Below are positions 16,527-26,697 of a stretch of DNA of 30,845 nt, one piece after another; the stretch's first letter is position 1, and each line of letters opens with the position of its first letter. Under the pieces are notes generated by a model that saw nothing but the letters and a program-made list of their open reading frames with translations, was not told the DNA's origin and ran no database searches. The position numbers and the translations under genes are program-made. The DNA is from Prado023 sp049688595 (GTDB lineage: Bacteria > Actinomycetota > Actinomycetes > S36-B12 > CAIYMF01), in NCBI GenBank assembly GCA_049688595.1, contig JBAVLA010000271.1, positions 1-30,845 of the forward strand, written 5' to 3'.

Positions 16527-17686
16527 GCGGGGTGCTGATCCACGATGGGCGGCGCATTGGGCACCGCAAGTGGTGCCTAGATGCGATTCGGGGCGGCAGC
16601 GCCGATGGAGTCATCCTGTCCCCCTTCTCGACACCCCGGGTGTCGGAGCCTCGCCACCCAAGTGGTTCAGACATGGCCGGTCAGGTCCGGGGCGTGGGGG
16701 GAGAGGTCATCTTTGACCCGATGACCCACGCCCGGTTCCTCCCCGGCGTAAACAGACTGGACTTCTACGATGCGTGGGAGCTCTGGGGCCCGTCGGGCCT
16801 TGGACTGGATACGCAACAGCGTCGTCTTGAGCACGTCGAGCGGGTCTTCCGCCGACAGGATCAGGTGGGTGCACCACATCTCGCCCCCACTCTCCGACTT
16901 CTGAACGGGAGCGCTGAGGAGGCAACGTTCGCTCTTGCCACCGCCCGGCTCGCGAAAGGCGTGGACTCTCAGTGCTGGCAATCGTTGGTGGGAACCCGCG
17001 CCTTCTGGGCGTCCGGGGTGGGGCTTGATGCGTATGTGGGAAGCCTCGCTGCGCTTCGGGCGCCCGTCTGGGTTGTCACGATGGTCAACGAGGTCGTCGT
17101 GGACCAGGTCCCTGACCTTGCCGACATCGAGGCTTTTATTGGAATGTGCCGCACTGTGCACTCCCTGTCGCTACGCTCCCGCGTCATCGTGGCAACCGCC
17201 GACTTTGCCGGGCTCCCAGCCGTTGCTGCCGGTGCCGACACCGTTGGCAGCGGATGGGACAGAGGGCAGAGAACCTTCGATCCCAACTCATACCGGCTCG
17301 ACTCCGATCCCGGCATTCGCATTCCCGCTTCATACGTCACGCAGGGGAAACTCAACGCGGTTCTTCGGCGAGACACAGCAGACACGATCGAGCGGTGGGA
17401 TCCGCATAGAGCCGGGGCGATCCGTGGCGGACCCATGCCCCCGAGCGATCAGGCCCAGCGAATGCACCATCTCGCCCGGCTCCGAGAAGCGGCAACTGAG
17501 ATCAACGGTGCAACCTCCCGAGGCGAGCGCGTTACGGCGCTCAAGCAACGCTACAACGAGGCCGCCGCCGCATTCGACGTGTTGATCGCGGCTCTCCCGG
17601 GGACTGTGCGTCAGAGCGAGAAGGAAGCCTGGTGTGCCCGACCCAGCGCGATCGTTGATGGTTACGCGAATCCGGAGGGGTTGTAA
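16523..17686 (+). CDS. protein of unknown family coupled to the kinase
   Basis: A 387-residue soluble protein that I do not recognise. Short hydrophobic strands alternate with helices: GVLIHDG, ADGVILSPFSTPR, GEVIFDP, VWVVTMVNEV, SRVIVATADFAG and GADTVGSGWD (near 240). This could be a TIM-barrel-like fold, with ligand loops at the strand ends; that is only a pattern reading. A helical, Arg- and Gln-rich C-terminal part (about 310-370) may form a coiled coil. There is no signal peptide or membrane span. ATG at 16523 overlaps the kinase stop (ATGA) and has GGGGAG upstream. The 3' end overlaps the convergent minus-strand gene by 25 bases. Coupling to the kinase suggests that it is the effector or substrate of that kinase. 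This is inference. Confidence 0.75.
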   Translation: MSGVLIHDGRRIGHRKWCLDAIRGGSADGVILSPFSTPRVSEPRHPSGSDMAGQVRGVGGEVIFDPMTHARFLPGVNRLDFYDAWELWGPSGLGLDTQQRRLEHVERVFRRQDQVGAPHLAPTLRLLNGSAEEATFALATARLAKGVDSQCWQSLVGTRAFWASGVGLDAYVGSLAALRAPVWVVTMVNEVVVDQVPDLADIEAFIGMCRTVHSLSLRSRVIVATADFAGLPAVAAGADTVGSGWDRGQRTFDPNSYRLDSDPGIRIPASYVTQGKLNAVLRRDTADTIERWDPHRAGAIRGGPMPPSDQAQRMHHLARLREAATEINGATSRGERVTALKQRYNEAAAAFDVLIAALPGTVRQSEKEAWCARPSAIVDGYANPEGL

Positions 17687-18399
17687 GCGGCGACGCTGGC
17701 GGCGAACATCTCCGAGGTCAATAGGCGCAGCGCGGGGACGGGCTTGTTGAGCCGGGGGCGCACCACCCACGTGTCCCTGACAGCCAACCCGATGCCCAAG
17801 GCGCGGTACCGATCTCCAACGCCTGGCAAGTCCCGGGGGGGTTGGAGAAGGGTGACGGCTGCGGCATCAGCCCATGATGCATACCGGAGGGCCTGCCGCA
17901 GCCCCTGCTGCCAGTCCGAGACCTTTGCCTCGATCGCGTAGCAGCGGCCGATGGTCGTGATCGTCGAGGGCCTCCGGTACCCCGAGCCGACTTCCGTCAG
18001 GAGTCCGTCGGCTGCTAGGCGACGGAGTCGGACGGCGCTTTGCTCGGGGCTCATGCCTGTCAGGCGGGCAATCGTCTCTCCTGTCCGTAAGCGGCCGAGC
18101 GGGATGGCCGCCACGATGGACGCGTCGGCTGGGCTGTCGAGGAACGGCGAACCACGAGACAACCGTCGCTCAAGCGTCGGAAGAGCGCGTGTAACCGCAA
18201 GCAAGTCAGCGATGCCTCGTGGGCCTGCGAACTCCGCCAGTACAAACAGGCCTCCGCCTGCGGAAGGCAACTTGCCCGCAAGCGCGCGCAGGTCATCGTC
18301 GAGCAGACTCTCCGCGCCGGGCGCGAACCTCCGACCGGCAGGTACACGACTGGGCGCCACCTCGGCGGCTGGCGCACCGAGTGCGCGCGGCTCAGCCAT
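17662..18399 (-). CDS. winged-helix protein with a PD-(D/E)XK-like motif
   Basis: A 245-residue protein. Residues about 95-145 form a winged helix (IPLGRLRTGETIARLTGMS, then VRLRRLAADGLLTEVG). It is followed by CYAIEAKVSDWQQGLRQALRY (from residue 153), where Glu157 and Lys159 make an ExK pair and Gln169 follows in the next helix; Asp65 in RGIADLL could be the matching acidic residue. This is the layout of PD-(D/E)XK-fold proteins that carry a DNA-binding winged helix, so a nuclease or DNA-binding regulator is possible. ATG at 18399 was chosen because GGAGGAG sits four bases upstream; the frame stays open to 18582 without similarity. It faces the defence run and overlaps its last gene by 25 bases at the 3' ends. 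The serine recombinase gene lies upstream on the same strand. Confidence 0.7.
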   Translation of the reverse strand: MAEPRALGAPAAEVAPSRVPAGRRFAPGAESLLDDDLRALAGKLPSAGGGLFVLAEFAGPRGIADLLAVTRALPTLERRLSRGSPFLDSPADASIVAAIPLGRLRTGETIARLTGMSPEQSAVRLRRLAADGLLTEVGSGYRRPSTITTIGRCYAIEAKVSDWQQGLRQALRYASWADAAAVTLLQPPRDLPGVGDRYRALGIGLAVRDTWVVRPRLNKPVPALRLLTSEMFAASVAAYNPSGFA

Positions 18400-18612
18400 C
18401 AACTCCTCCAGGAATGTGGCACAGATGTGGTCCGGTGGGGGCGGCTGGTCGTGCCGAACGGTACTCGGCGGCCGTCTCAGGGCGTTGTCGGGTGTTGTCG
18501 TCGGTGTTGCAGAATCGGAAGCCGATCGTCTCAAGCCAGCCATGGAGTTCGGAAGCGAGGGCCGCCAATGGGTGTCTTCCAACCCCAGGTCAGGACCAAC
18601 CCGGGCAGGAAA

Positions 18613-19233
18613 TTAGGTACGGACATCGTGGGACTCCCGGGGATCTCGACCGCCGGGCGTGGGGGTCGGGTTCTGCTCGACGAGTTGCTGGACGTGGCGG
18701 TAGATGGTGGCGCGGCTAACGCGCAGGGTGTCGGCGATCTGGGTGACAGTCTTCCCCTCGCGGTACATGTCGGTCGCGGCTTCGGCGGCGGCAGGGGAGA
18801 GGGCTTTGGGTCGTCCGCCGATGCGGCCCTGTTTGCGCGCGGCCTCGAGTCCGGCCTTCCTCCGCTCGGCGAGGAGGTCGCGCTCGAACGCGGCCAGCGA
18901 CGCGAGGAGCCGCAGGATGAGCCGGCCGTTGGCGCTGGTCGTGTCGATCTGCTCGTTGAGGGACACCAGGCCGATGTCGCGCTGCTCGAGCTGCTCGATG
19001 AGTTCGAGGAGGTGCTTCATGGACCGGCCGAGCCGGTCGAGACGCCAGATGACGATGGTGTCGCCGGCGCGGGCGTGACGCAGCAACTCGTCGAGCTTGG
19101 GCCGGGAGGTCGCAACTCCGGAGGCGTGGTCGACGTACACCTCGTCGACGCCGGCGGCGGCCAGGGCGTCGAGCTGGAGCTGGGGGTCTTGCGCGGCGGT
19201 GGAGACCCGCGCGTATCCGAGTCGGTATCCCAT
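18613..19233 (-). CDS. serine recombinase, resolvase/invertase family
   Basis: A 206-residue small serine recombinase. The N-terminal catalytic domain has GYARVSTAAQD with Arg9 and nucleophile Ser11, and IWRLDRLGRS (62-71) with the catalytic arginines. The long E-helix region includes LASLAAFERDLLAERRKAGLEAAR, shown here only in outline (111-134). A C-terminal helix-turn-helix (KTVTQIADTLRVSRATIYRH, 161-180) binds the recombination site. This length and layout match Tn3-type resolvases and DNA invertases. ATG at 19233 was chosen because the conserved domain starts within five residues; the frame stays open upstream to 19791 but that sequence has no family match. No strong ribosome site is visible. 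No transposase gene is in the window, so it may be a lone resolvase left at the edge of the island, or it may act on the whole element. Confidence 0.88.
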   Translation of the reverse strand: MGYRLGYARVSTAAQDPQLQLDALAAAGVDEVYVDHASGVATSRPKLDELLRHARAGDTIVIWRLDRLGRSMKHLLELIEQLEQRDIGLVSLNEQIDTTSANGRLILRLLASLAAFERDLLAERRKAGLEAARKQGRIGGRPKALSPAAAEAATDMYREGKTVTQIADTLRVSRATIYRHVQQLVEQNPTPTPGGRDPRESHDVRT

Positions 19234-19751
19234 GGGCCGAGGTGTATCAGAACCCGCCGACACCGCGGATGCGCCACGATCGTTTTGGACACGAGTTCCG
19301 GACGGTCGCCATCGCCGGCGTGTCTTCAAGAGGACTGGTCGGGGTTTCGGACGTGCGGTAACGGTCGATTCTGCGAACGACAGAGGGCGGGCCAGGGCCG
19401 CGCGCCGCAGTCCGCTGAGGAGCAGGACCATGACTGCGCCGAGCCAGTTGTATGTCGACAGGGCCAGCGGCAGCGAGAACACTGCGGTGGCTGGGCGACG
19501 GCCAAAGGCACTTCGGCAGCAAGGACAACACGCAGCACGACGGTGGTCGAGTGTTCTCGCTAGGAACTTGCCCGATGCCTTTCCGTGTCGCGAGAACCGC
19601 GAGTCAAGGCCCCGTCTGCACGACTTCGGGGACGCAGGCCGCGGGACGTGCCCGACCCTCCGATGGGACGGGTCTTCCCCTGTTTGGCTGGGTTCGGTAC
19701 CTTGACCCAAGGTGCGCGTCCGGCCCGGCCCGGACGACCCTTGGGAGTCCA
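19234..19751. other. 518-base stretch without a supported gene, island/core junction
   Basis: No frame on either strand gives a recognised protein. A minus-strand frame in phase with the recombinase stays open throughout and contains a hydrophobic run (LSTYNWLGAVMVLLLSGL, near 19410-19460), perhaps a gene remnant. A perfect short inverted repeat, ACCTT-GACCC-AAGGT, lies at 19699-19713, about 40 bases upstream of the DUF2252 start, and could be an operator. The change from mobile-element genes to chromosomal-type genes falls here. Confidence 0.4.
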
Positions 19752-21197
19752 ATGGCTGGCATCGACCCGACCCCTTCCGCCGCGAGCGCACGGGCCGCGC
19801 ATTGGGAGGTGGGTCGTTCAGCGCGCAAGCGGGTCCCGCGGCAGCGTCTGGGGGCGTGGACCGCGACGGTGGATCGGCCGGATCCGGTGGCGGTTCTGCA
19901 GGCCCAGGAGTCCAACCGGGTGCCGGAGCTGGTGCCGCTGCGCTATGAGCGGATGACCACGTCGCCGTTCGCGTTCTATCGAGGGGCGGCGGCGATCATG
20001 GCCAACGACCTGGCGACCCGCGAGCAGACTGGGCTGACTGTGCAGCTGTGTGGGGATGCACATCTGGCCAACTTCGGCGGTTACGCGACCCCGGATCGGA
20101 CCATGGTGTTCGACCTCAACGACTTCGATGAGACGCTGCCGGGCCCGTTCGAGTGGGACGTGGCGCGGCTGGTGGCCAGTTTCGAGGTCGCCGGCCGGCA
20201 CAAGGGGTTCACCGCCAAGCAGCGCGCCGAGCTGGTCGGGGCGGTGGCCCGCACGTACCGGGAGGCGATTCGCAGGTTCGCGTCGATGGCCCGGCTGGAT
20301 GTCTGGTACGCCCGGCTGAACGTCCAGGACATCCTGGCCACCTTCGAGTCCGAGGTCGATGCCGCGCGGATGGCGAGGTTCAAGAAGACGATCGCCAAGG
20401 GTCAGTCACGGACGAGCAGCAAGGCGGTGTCGCGCTACACGACCGTCGGGCCGGATGGGGCCCTGCGCCTGGTCCGCCAGCCACCACTGGTCACCCCGGT
20501 GGAGGACTTGGCCGGCACGATGACCGGGGTGGAGCTGCTGGCGTTCATGCAGAACGTGTCCGAGGGGTACCTGGCCAGCCTGGCCCCGGATCGGCAAGCC
20601 CTGATGGCCGGCTATCACCCGGTGCACGCCGCCCGCAAGGTCGTCGGCGTGGGCAGTGTGGGCACCCGGTGCTGGATCGCGCTGATGGTCAACACCGACG
20701 ACGACACCGATGACCTGGTGCTGCAGTACAAGCAGGCCGGGCCCTCGGTCCTGGAGGGCGCGTTGCCGGCCAGCCGGTTCCCCAACCACGGCCAGCGGGT
20801 GGTCGAGGGCCAGCGGATGATCCAGGCCGCCAGCGACGCCCTGCTCGGCTGGATTAGGGCAGCGTCGTTCGCCGGGGAGTCGTTCGACTTCTACGTGCGC
20901 CAGATGTGGGACTGGAAGACATCGGCCGACCTCGAGGCGATGGACGCCGTCGGCTTCGGGATCTACGCCCGGATCTGCGGCTGGACCCTGGGCCGGGCGC
21001 ACGCCCGATCCGGACCCGCCAAGGCGCTGGCGGCCTACTTGGGATCGGGGGTGTCCTTCGATCGGGCCATGCTTGACTTCGCCGGGTCGTACGCAGACCA
21101 GAACGACGCCGACTACAAGGCCCTGCTCACCGCGATCCGCGACGGCCGGATCGAGCGTTCCCACCTGGAGGGCGGCGGAGCGCCGATCGACCTCTGA
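19752..21197 (+). CDS. DUF2252 family protein
   Basis: A 481-residue soluble protein of the DUF2252 family, common in actinobacteria and of uncertain function. The family is distantly similar to aminoglycoside/choline phosphotransferase-type kinases. Here this shows as CGDAHLANFG (100-109), which resembles the HGDxHxxN catalytic loop, and VFDLNDFDE (119-127), which holds a likely metal-binding Asp pair. Further family segments are MTTSPFAFYRGAA (68-80), GVGSVGTRCWIALM in the middle, and VRQMWDWKTSADLEAM near the C-terminus. ATG at 19752 has GGGAG four bases upstream; the frame stays open further upstream without similarity. It is followed by a hairpin and then by the potassium channel gene on the same strand. 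The substrate is unknown. Confidence 0.88.
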   Translation: MAGIDPTPSAASARAAHWEVGRSARKRVPRQRLGAWTATVDRPDPVAVLQAQESNRVPELVPLRYERMTTSPFAFYRGAAAIMANDLATREQTGLTVQLCGDAHLANFGGYATPDRTMVFDLNDFDETLPGPFEWDVARLVASFEVAGRHKGFTAKQRAELVGAVARTYREAIRRFASMARLDVWYARLNVQDILATFESEVDAARMARFKKTIAKGQSRTSSKAVSRYTTVGPDGALRLVRQPPLVTPVEDLAGTMTGVELLAFMQNVSEGYLASLAPDRQALMAGYHPVHAARKVVGVGSVGTRCWIALMVNTDDDTDDLVLQYKQAGPSVLEGALPASRFPNHGQRVVEGQRMIQAASDALLGWIRAASFAGESFDFYVRQMWDWKTSADLEAMDAVGFGIYARICGWTLGRAHARSGPAKALAAYLGSGVSFDRAMLDFAGSYADQNDADYKALLTAIRDGRIERSHLEGGGAPIDL

Positions 21198-21225
21198 GCC
21201 TGGCCGGCACCGGACGCTGCTGGAG

Positions 21226-21246
21226 CCGGTGTGGCGTCACACCCGG
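21226..21246 (+). terminator. hairpin after the DUF2252 gene
   Basis: GGTGTG-GCGT-CACACC at 21228-21243 is a perfect 6-bp stem with a 4-base loop. It extends outward by further C-G pairs with one bulged C. It starts 28 bases after the DUF2252 stop and lies about 100 bases before the channel gene. No T-run follows, which is common for terminators in GC-rich actinobacteria. Confidence 0.4.
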
Positions 21247-21344
21247 ACTCTGTCCCCGGTGCCGTTCGTCTGTCCAGGTGGCGCGTGGCTGTGCGTCCGG
21301 GGCGGCGTCGACGGGCGGCGTTGCGGACGTGACAGAATCCGGCG

Positions 21345-22034
21345 GTGGGTGAGCGGGCGAGTCGCAGCGAGCTGAAGAACACCGGCTACGAGATCTTCAT
21401 CGGCATCCTGTCGGTGCTGTCAATCGTCAACATCGTGTTGTTGTGGCTCGCCGACGACCCGGACCTGCAGAACATCCTGCACGTCATGAACGGACTCTTC
21501 AGCGGCATCTTCCTGATCGACTTCGCCTACCGCATCGCCACCGCTCCCTCGCGCAGCGGCTACTTCTTCCGTCGATTCGGGTGGGCCGATCTCCTCGCGA
21601 GCCTCCCACTGGCCGAGTTGAAGTTCCTGCGGATCTTCCGCCTCGTCCGCGTGTACCGGCTGCTGCGCGAGGTCGGTGTGAAACCGATCGCCCGGACCCT
21701 GATCCGCGACCGCGCCGGCAGCGCGCTTCTCACCTTGCTGCTCATGGGCATCCTCGTGCTGCAGTTCGGCAGCCTCGAAATGCTCTACCTCGAGCAGGAC
21801 GCACCCGAGGCCAACATCACGACCGGCTCGGACGCGCTGTGGTACACGATCGTCACCATCTCCACCGTCGGCTACGGCGACCAGTACCCCGTGACCAACC
21901 CCGGACGGCTCATCGGCTCGCTCATCATCGTGGTGGGCGTGGGCATCTTCGGGACGTTCACCGGCTACCTGGCCAACCTCTTCCTCTCGCCAGGCAAGCC
22001 CGCCGCCGAGGCGACACCCGCGACGACCGCCTAG
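21345..22034 (+). CDS. voltage-sensor-type potassium channel
   Basis: A 229-residue membrane protein with the layout of a six-helix Kv-like channel. S1-S3 lie within residues 14-88. S4 carries regularly spaced arginines (RIFRLVRVYRLLREV, 96-110; Arg96, 99, 102, 105, 108). S5 is at about 126-148, and the selectivity filter TVGYGD at 174-179 precedes S6 (about 188-213). The filter is that of potassium-selective channels, so passive potassium flux across the plasma membrane is expected. The start is GTG at 21345; an AT-richer CAGAAT at 21334-21339 could be a -10 element very close to it, which would give a leaderless message. The TAG at 22032-22034 is followed in frame by about 30 codons of helical, charged sequence that look like a natural continuation, so the C-terminus may be truncated by a nonsense change. 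Confidence 0.9.
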   Translation: MGERASRSELKNTGYEIFIGILSVLSIVNIVLLWLADDPDLQNILHVMNGLFSGIFLIDFAYRIATAPSRSGYFFRRFGWADLLASLPLAELKFLRIFRLVRVYRLLREVGVKPIARTLIRDRAGSALLTLLLMGILVLQFGSLEMLYLEQDAPEANITTGSDALWYTIVTISTVGYGDQYPVTNPGRLIGSLIIVVGVGIFGTFTGYLANLFLSPGKPAAEATPATTA

Positions 22035-22236
22035 GAGCCGGCCGACGCCCTGGAGGAACTGCGCGCGCTGGTTGCCCGACCCGACGTGAGCCTGGCCGAC
22101 GTCGACCGCCTCCTCGCAGAGCCGCGGCGGAGATCCGGCTGGCGGAGCCCCCCAAGGCGGCGCGTAGCCCCAGCCCTGTTCATCCCGTCCTCCCGGGCCC
22201 CTACGGGGTCCTCGCCCCATCGAGGCACTTGAGTTG

Positions 22237-22250
22237 TTGGGACGTCCCAA
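22237..22250. promoter_or_regulatory. perfect 14-bp palindrome upstream of the FUSC gene
   Basis: TTGGGACGTCCCAA is a perfect 14-base palindrome ending 19 bases before the chosen ATG of the FUSC gene. Its arms match the TTSGGGAC half-site of DosR-type operators, but the halves abut directly, without the TWWA centre of that consensus. It is a good candidate operator; the regulator is unknown. Confidence 0.4.
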
Positions 22251-22269
22251 GGGATGGAGACTGACCGGC

Positions 22270-23280
22270 ATGTACCGCGCCCGGAAGCCGGCCCGGGTGT
22301 GGTCGATCCCGCGACCTGCGCTGAAGGTCGCGCTCTTGCTCACTCTGGTCATGCTCGTCCCGACGGTCGTGGCGTACGCGGCGTTCGGCGAGCCCGCCGC
22401 TCTGGCGGTGGGGCTGGGCTTCGCGATGTGCCTGACACCGGCGACCAGGCTCAGGTACGGCTATGCACTGGCGGCGGTCGTCCCTGCTGCGATGACCGGG
22501 GCGGTGGCCGCCTCCGTGGCAGGGCAGGCTTTCCCCGCGGCGTGCTTCGTCGCGTTGGCCTGCCTGCTGGTAGCGCCAGCCAACGTGATGCACAACGGGC
22601 TCTTGGCCGGCATCCCAACCGTTGCCGCGGTCTATGCGACCCTTCCCACGCAGCAGCCGTCGGGCACGGTCGCGGCCGGGATGCTGGTCGGCGGGGGGAT
22701 CGCCGTCGGGCTGGTGTCCCGGGTGACTCGGCCCCGCGAACTCGTGGGCGTGGATGCCCGGACATCGTGGCGGCACGCCATCGCCATGGCGGCGGCCGTA
22801 GGCCTGGTCGTGTTCGCGATCACGGCGCTCGACCAGCCGCACGGCTACTGGATCCCGATGACGATGACCCTGGTGCTGCGCCCGTACGGAACCGAGACCA
22901 TGGCCATCGCCCGCGATCGGATCACGGGAACCCTGGCCGGGGGGGTGCTGGCGGTGATCATGGCCCTCGTCCTGCCAGGGTGGGCCGCATTCGTGGCAAC
23001 CATCGTCCTGTTGGTCCTGATCATCGCCTACGCGGTCCTGGGGCGCTACGCCCAGGAGGTCCTGTTCCTCACCCCGTGCATCGTCCTGCTCGGGGCTCAG
23101 GGGGACGCAGCCGACACAGCGGGCCTGGCACTCCAACGGGTCCTTGCCACCCTTCTAGGAGCGGTGCTCGCCGGCGTCGTCGCGCTGGCACTGGCCCGAG
23201 CCGACCGCGGCGGCACCGAGGACGCACCAGAGCCCCCCGGGTCGACGAGCGATCATCCGTCGACCCACCGCCGTGGATGA
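22270..23280 (+). CDS. FUSC-family (fusaric-acid-resistance-like) membrane protein
   Basis: A 336-residue integral membrane protein with about nine or ten hydrophobic segments in two clusters (about residues 17-150 and 180-310). The second cluster carries the FUSC signature region HGYWIPMTMTLVLRPY, then ARDRITGTLAGGVLAV (about 200-235). FUSC proteins are associated with efflux of aromatic acids and related compounds, but most are uncharacterised. The protein is about half the length of full FusC/AaeB transporters and lacks an obvious large cytoplasmic domain. ATG at 22270 has GGAG about a dozen bases upstream; a TTG at 22234 is a weaker alternative and overlaps the palindrome at 22237-22250. 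It ends with a charged, disordered-looking tail. It may be transcribed with the channel gene 235 bases upstream, unless the palindrome marks its own promoter. Confidence 0.82.
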   Translation: MYRARKPARVWSIPRPALKVALLLTLVMLVPTVVAYAAFGEPAALAVGLGFAMCLTPATRLRYGYALAAVVPAAMTGAVAASVAGQAFPAACFVALACLLVAPANVMHNGLLAGIPTVAAVYATLPTQQPSGTVAAGMLVGGGIAVGLVSRVTRPRELVGVDARTSWRHAIAMAAAVGLVVFAITALDQPHGYWIPMTMTLVLRPYGTETMAIARDRITGTLAGGVLAVIMALVLPGWAAFVATIVLLVLIIAYAVLGRYAQEVLFLTPCIVLLGAQGDAADTAGLALQRVLATLLGAVLAGVVALALARADRGGTEDAPEPPGSTSDHPSTHRRG

Positions 23281-23570
23281 TCAACGTCGATGAGGCCCGC
23301 CATCGATGAGGCCGGCTACGGCGGTCCGCCCTCGGCCCGAGATCAGGTTGCCGGCCGCTGGGGGCCTGGAACGCAGCTCGAGCCCCACCACCGTGCGCTC
23401 AGGACTCGTCGGCCTCAGCCTCAGCCTCAGCGAGCCTCTCGTCGATGGCCAGGGCAAGGCCCAACGCCGCTGCGATGTTGGCGGCGGCGTTCAAGACGCG
23501 CGGGAACCTGCGATCGGGGCGACGGCGATCAGCCTGGGCTGGTCGGGGCCGTCCCCGGCGCCGGGTCTTC
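23281..23570. other. intergenic stretch with no clear gene
   Basis: No recognised protein. On the minus strand a 59-codon frame (23399-23578) ends in an Ala/Glu-rich helix (RLAEAEAEADES) but begins with an Arg-rich low-complexity run, and its ribosome site is poor. It also overlaps the decayed SHOCT gene. I do not count it as a gene. Confidence 0.35.
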
Positions 23571-23816
23571 GGCGACATCTTCGGTAGCTAGAACCTCGGC
23601 GGTGGGGCGACGACGTTCTGGGTGTTCTTCGTCATCATCCTGCCGTGGCTGGGCATCATGGTGTACATGAACCCCCGGGCGGCGGGATGAGAAGCCAGCG
23701 GGCCATGGAGCAGCAGGACCACGCGCAGGCGGACTGTGCATCAGGTCCGTGGCCGCGTCGCCGGCGCGATCACGCAGGCCCAGTTCGGTGCCCTAAGGGC
23801 GAAGGCGCTCGCCTGA
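23571..23816 (+). pseudogene. decayed SHOCT-domain small membrane protein
   Basis: Remnants of a typical actinobacterial PLDc_N/SHOCT protein can be read in order. GDIFGS comes first, then an in-frame TAG at 23589-23591, then NLGGGATTFWVFFVIILPW and LGIMVYM (a membrane helix), then a TGA at 23688-23690. The next stretch fits better in another frame (RSQRAMEQQDHAQAD). Finally the first frame resumes with the SHOCT core GAITQAQFGALRAKALA and a stop at 23814-23816. Two nonsense codons and two frame changes in such a short gene indicate real decay, since sequencing error is unlikely to produce so many. Intact relatives are about 90-130 residues long. The SHOCT motif is a short two-helix segment often found at protein ends and thought to mediate oligomerisation. 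The 5' end is unclear. Confidence 0.6.
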
Positions 23817-23938
23817 TCCGCAGGCAGTTGTCAGCGCGTGTTCACGGGCATCAGGTTCCCTCGCGGGTGGTGCGCCCGTACCGGTCTGGGCAGGTGGATC
23901 GTGACTTCTTGTGACCTTGGATCGGTCGGTGGGATCCC

Positions 23939-23967
23939 CGGCGGGTGCGCCGCAGATGTACCCGCCG
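23939..23967. terminator. hairpin between the SHOCT remnant and the glucosidase gene
   Basis: CGGCGGGT (23939-23946) pairs perfectly with ACCCGCCG (23960-23967) across a 13-base loop. It lies 57 bases beyond the stop of the minus-strand glucosidase gene, in the right place to end that transcript. There is no T-run on either side, so termination strength is uncertain. Confidence 0.4.
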
Positions 23968-24024
23968 AGGCCGCGGTCGCCAGTCCCATGAGGAGTCCTG
24001 AGCCCTCGCCCGCGCGGCCTCGCG

Positions 24025-26697
<2,673 letters not shown>

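Noticed and set aside
19234..19791. N-terminal extension of the serine recombinase frame
   Set aside because: The conserved resolvase domain begins at the ATG at 19233; the extension matches nothing and overlaps the DUF2252 start.
23399..23578. Minus-strand frame of 59 codons ending in an Ala/Glu-rich helix
   Set aside because: The Arg-rich start, poor ribosome site and overlap with the SHOCT remnant make chance more likely.
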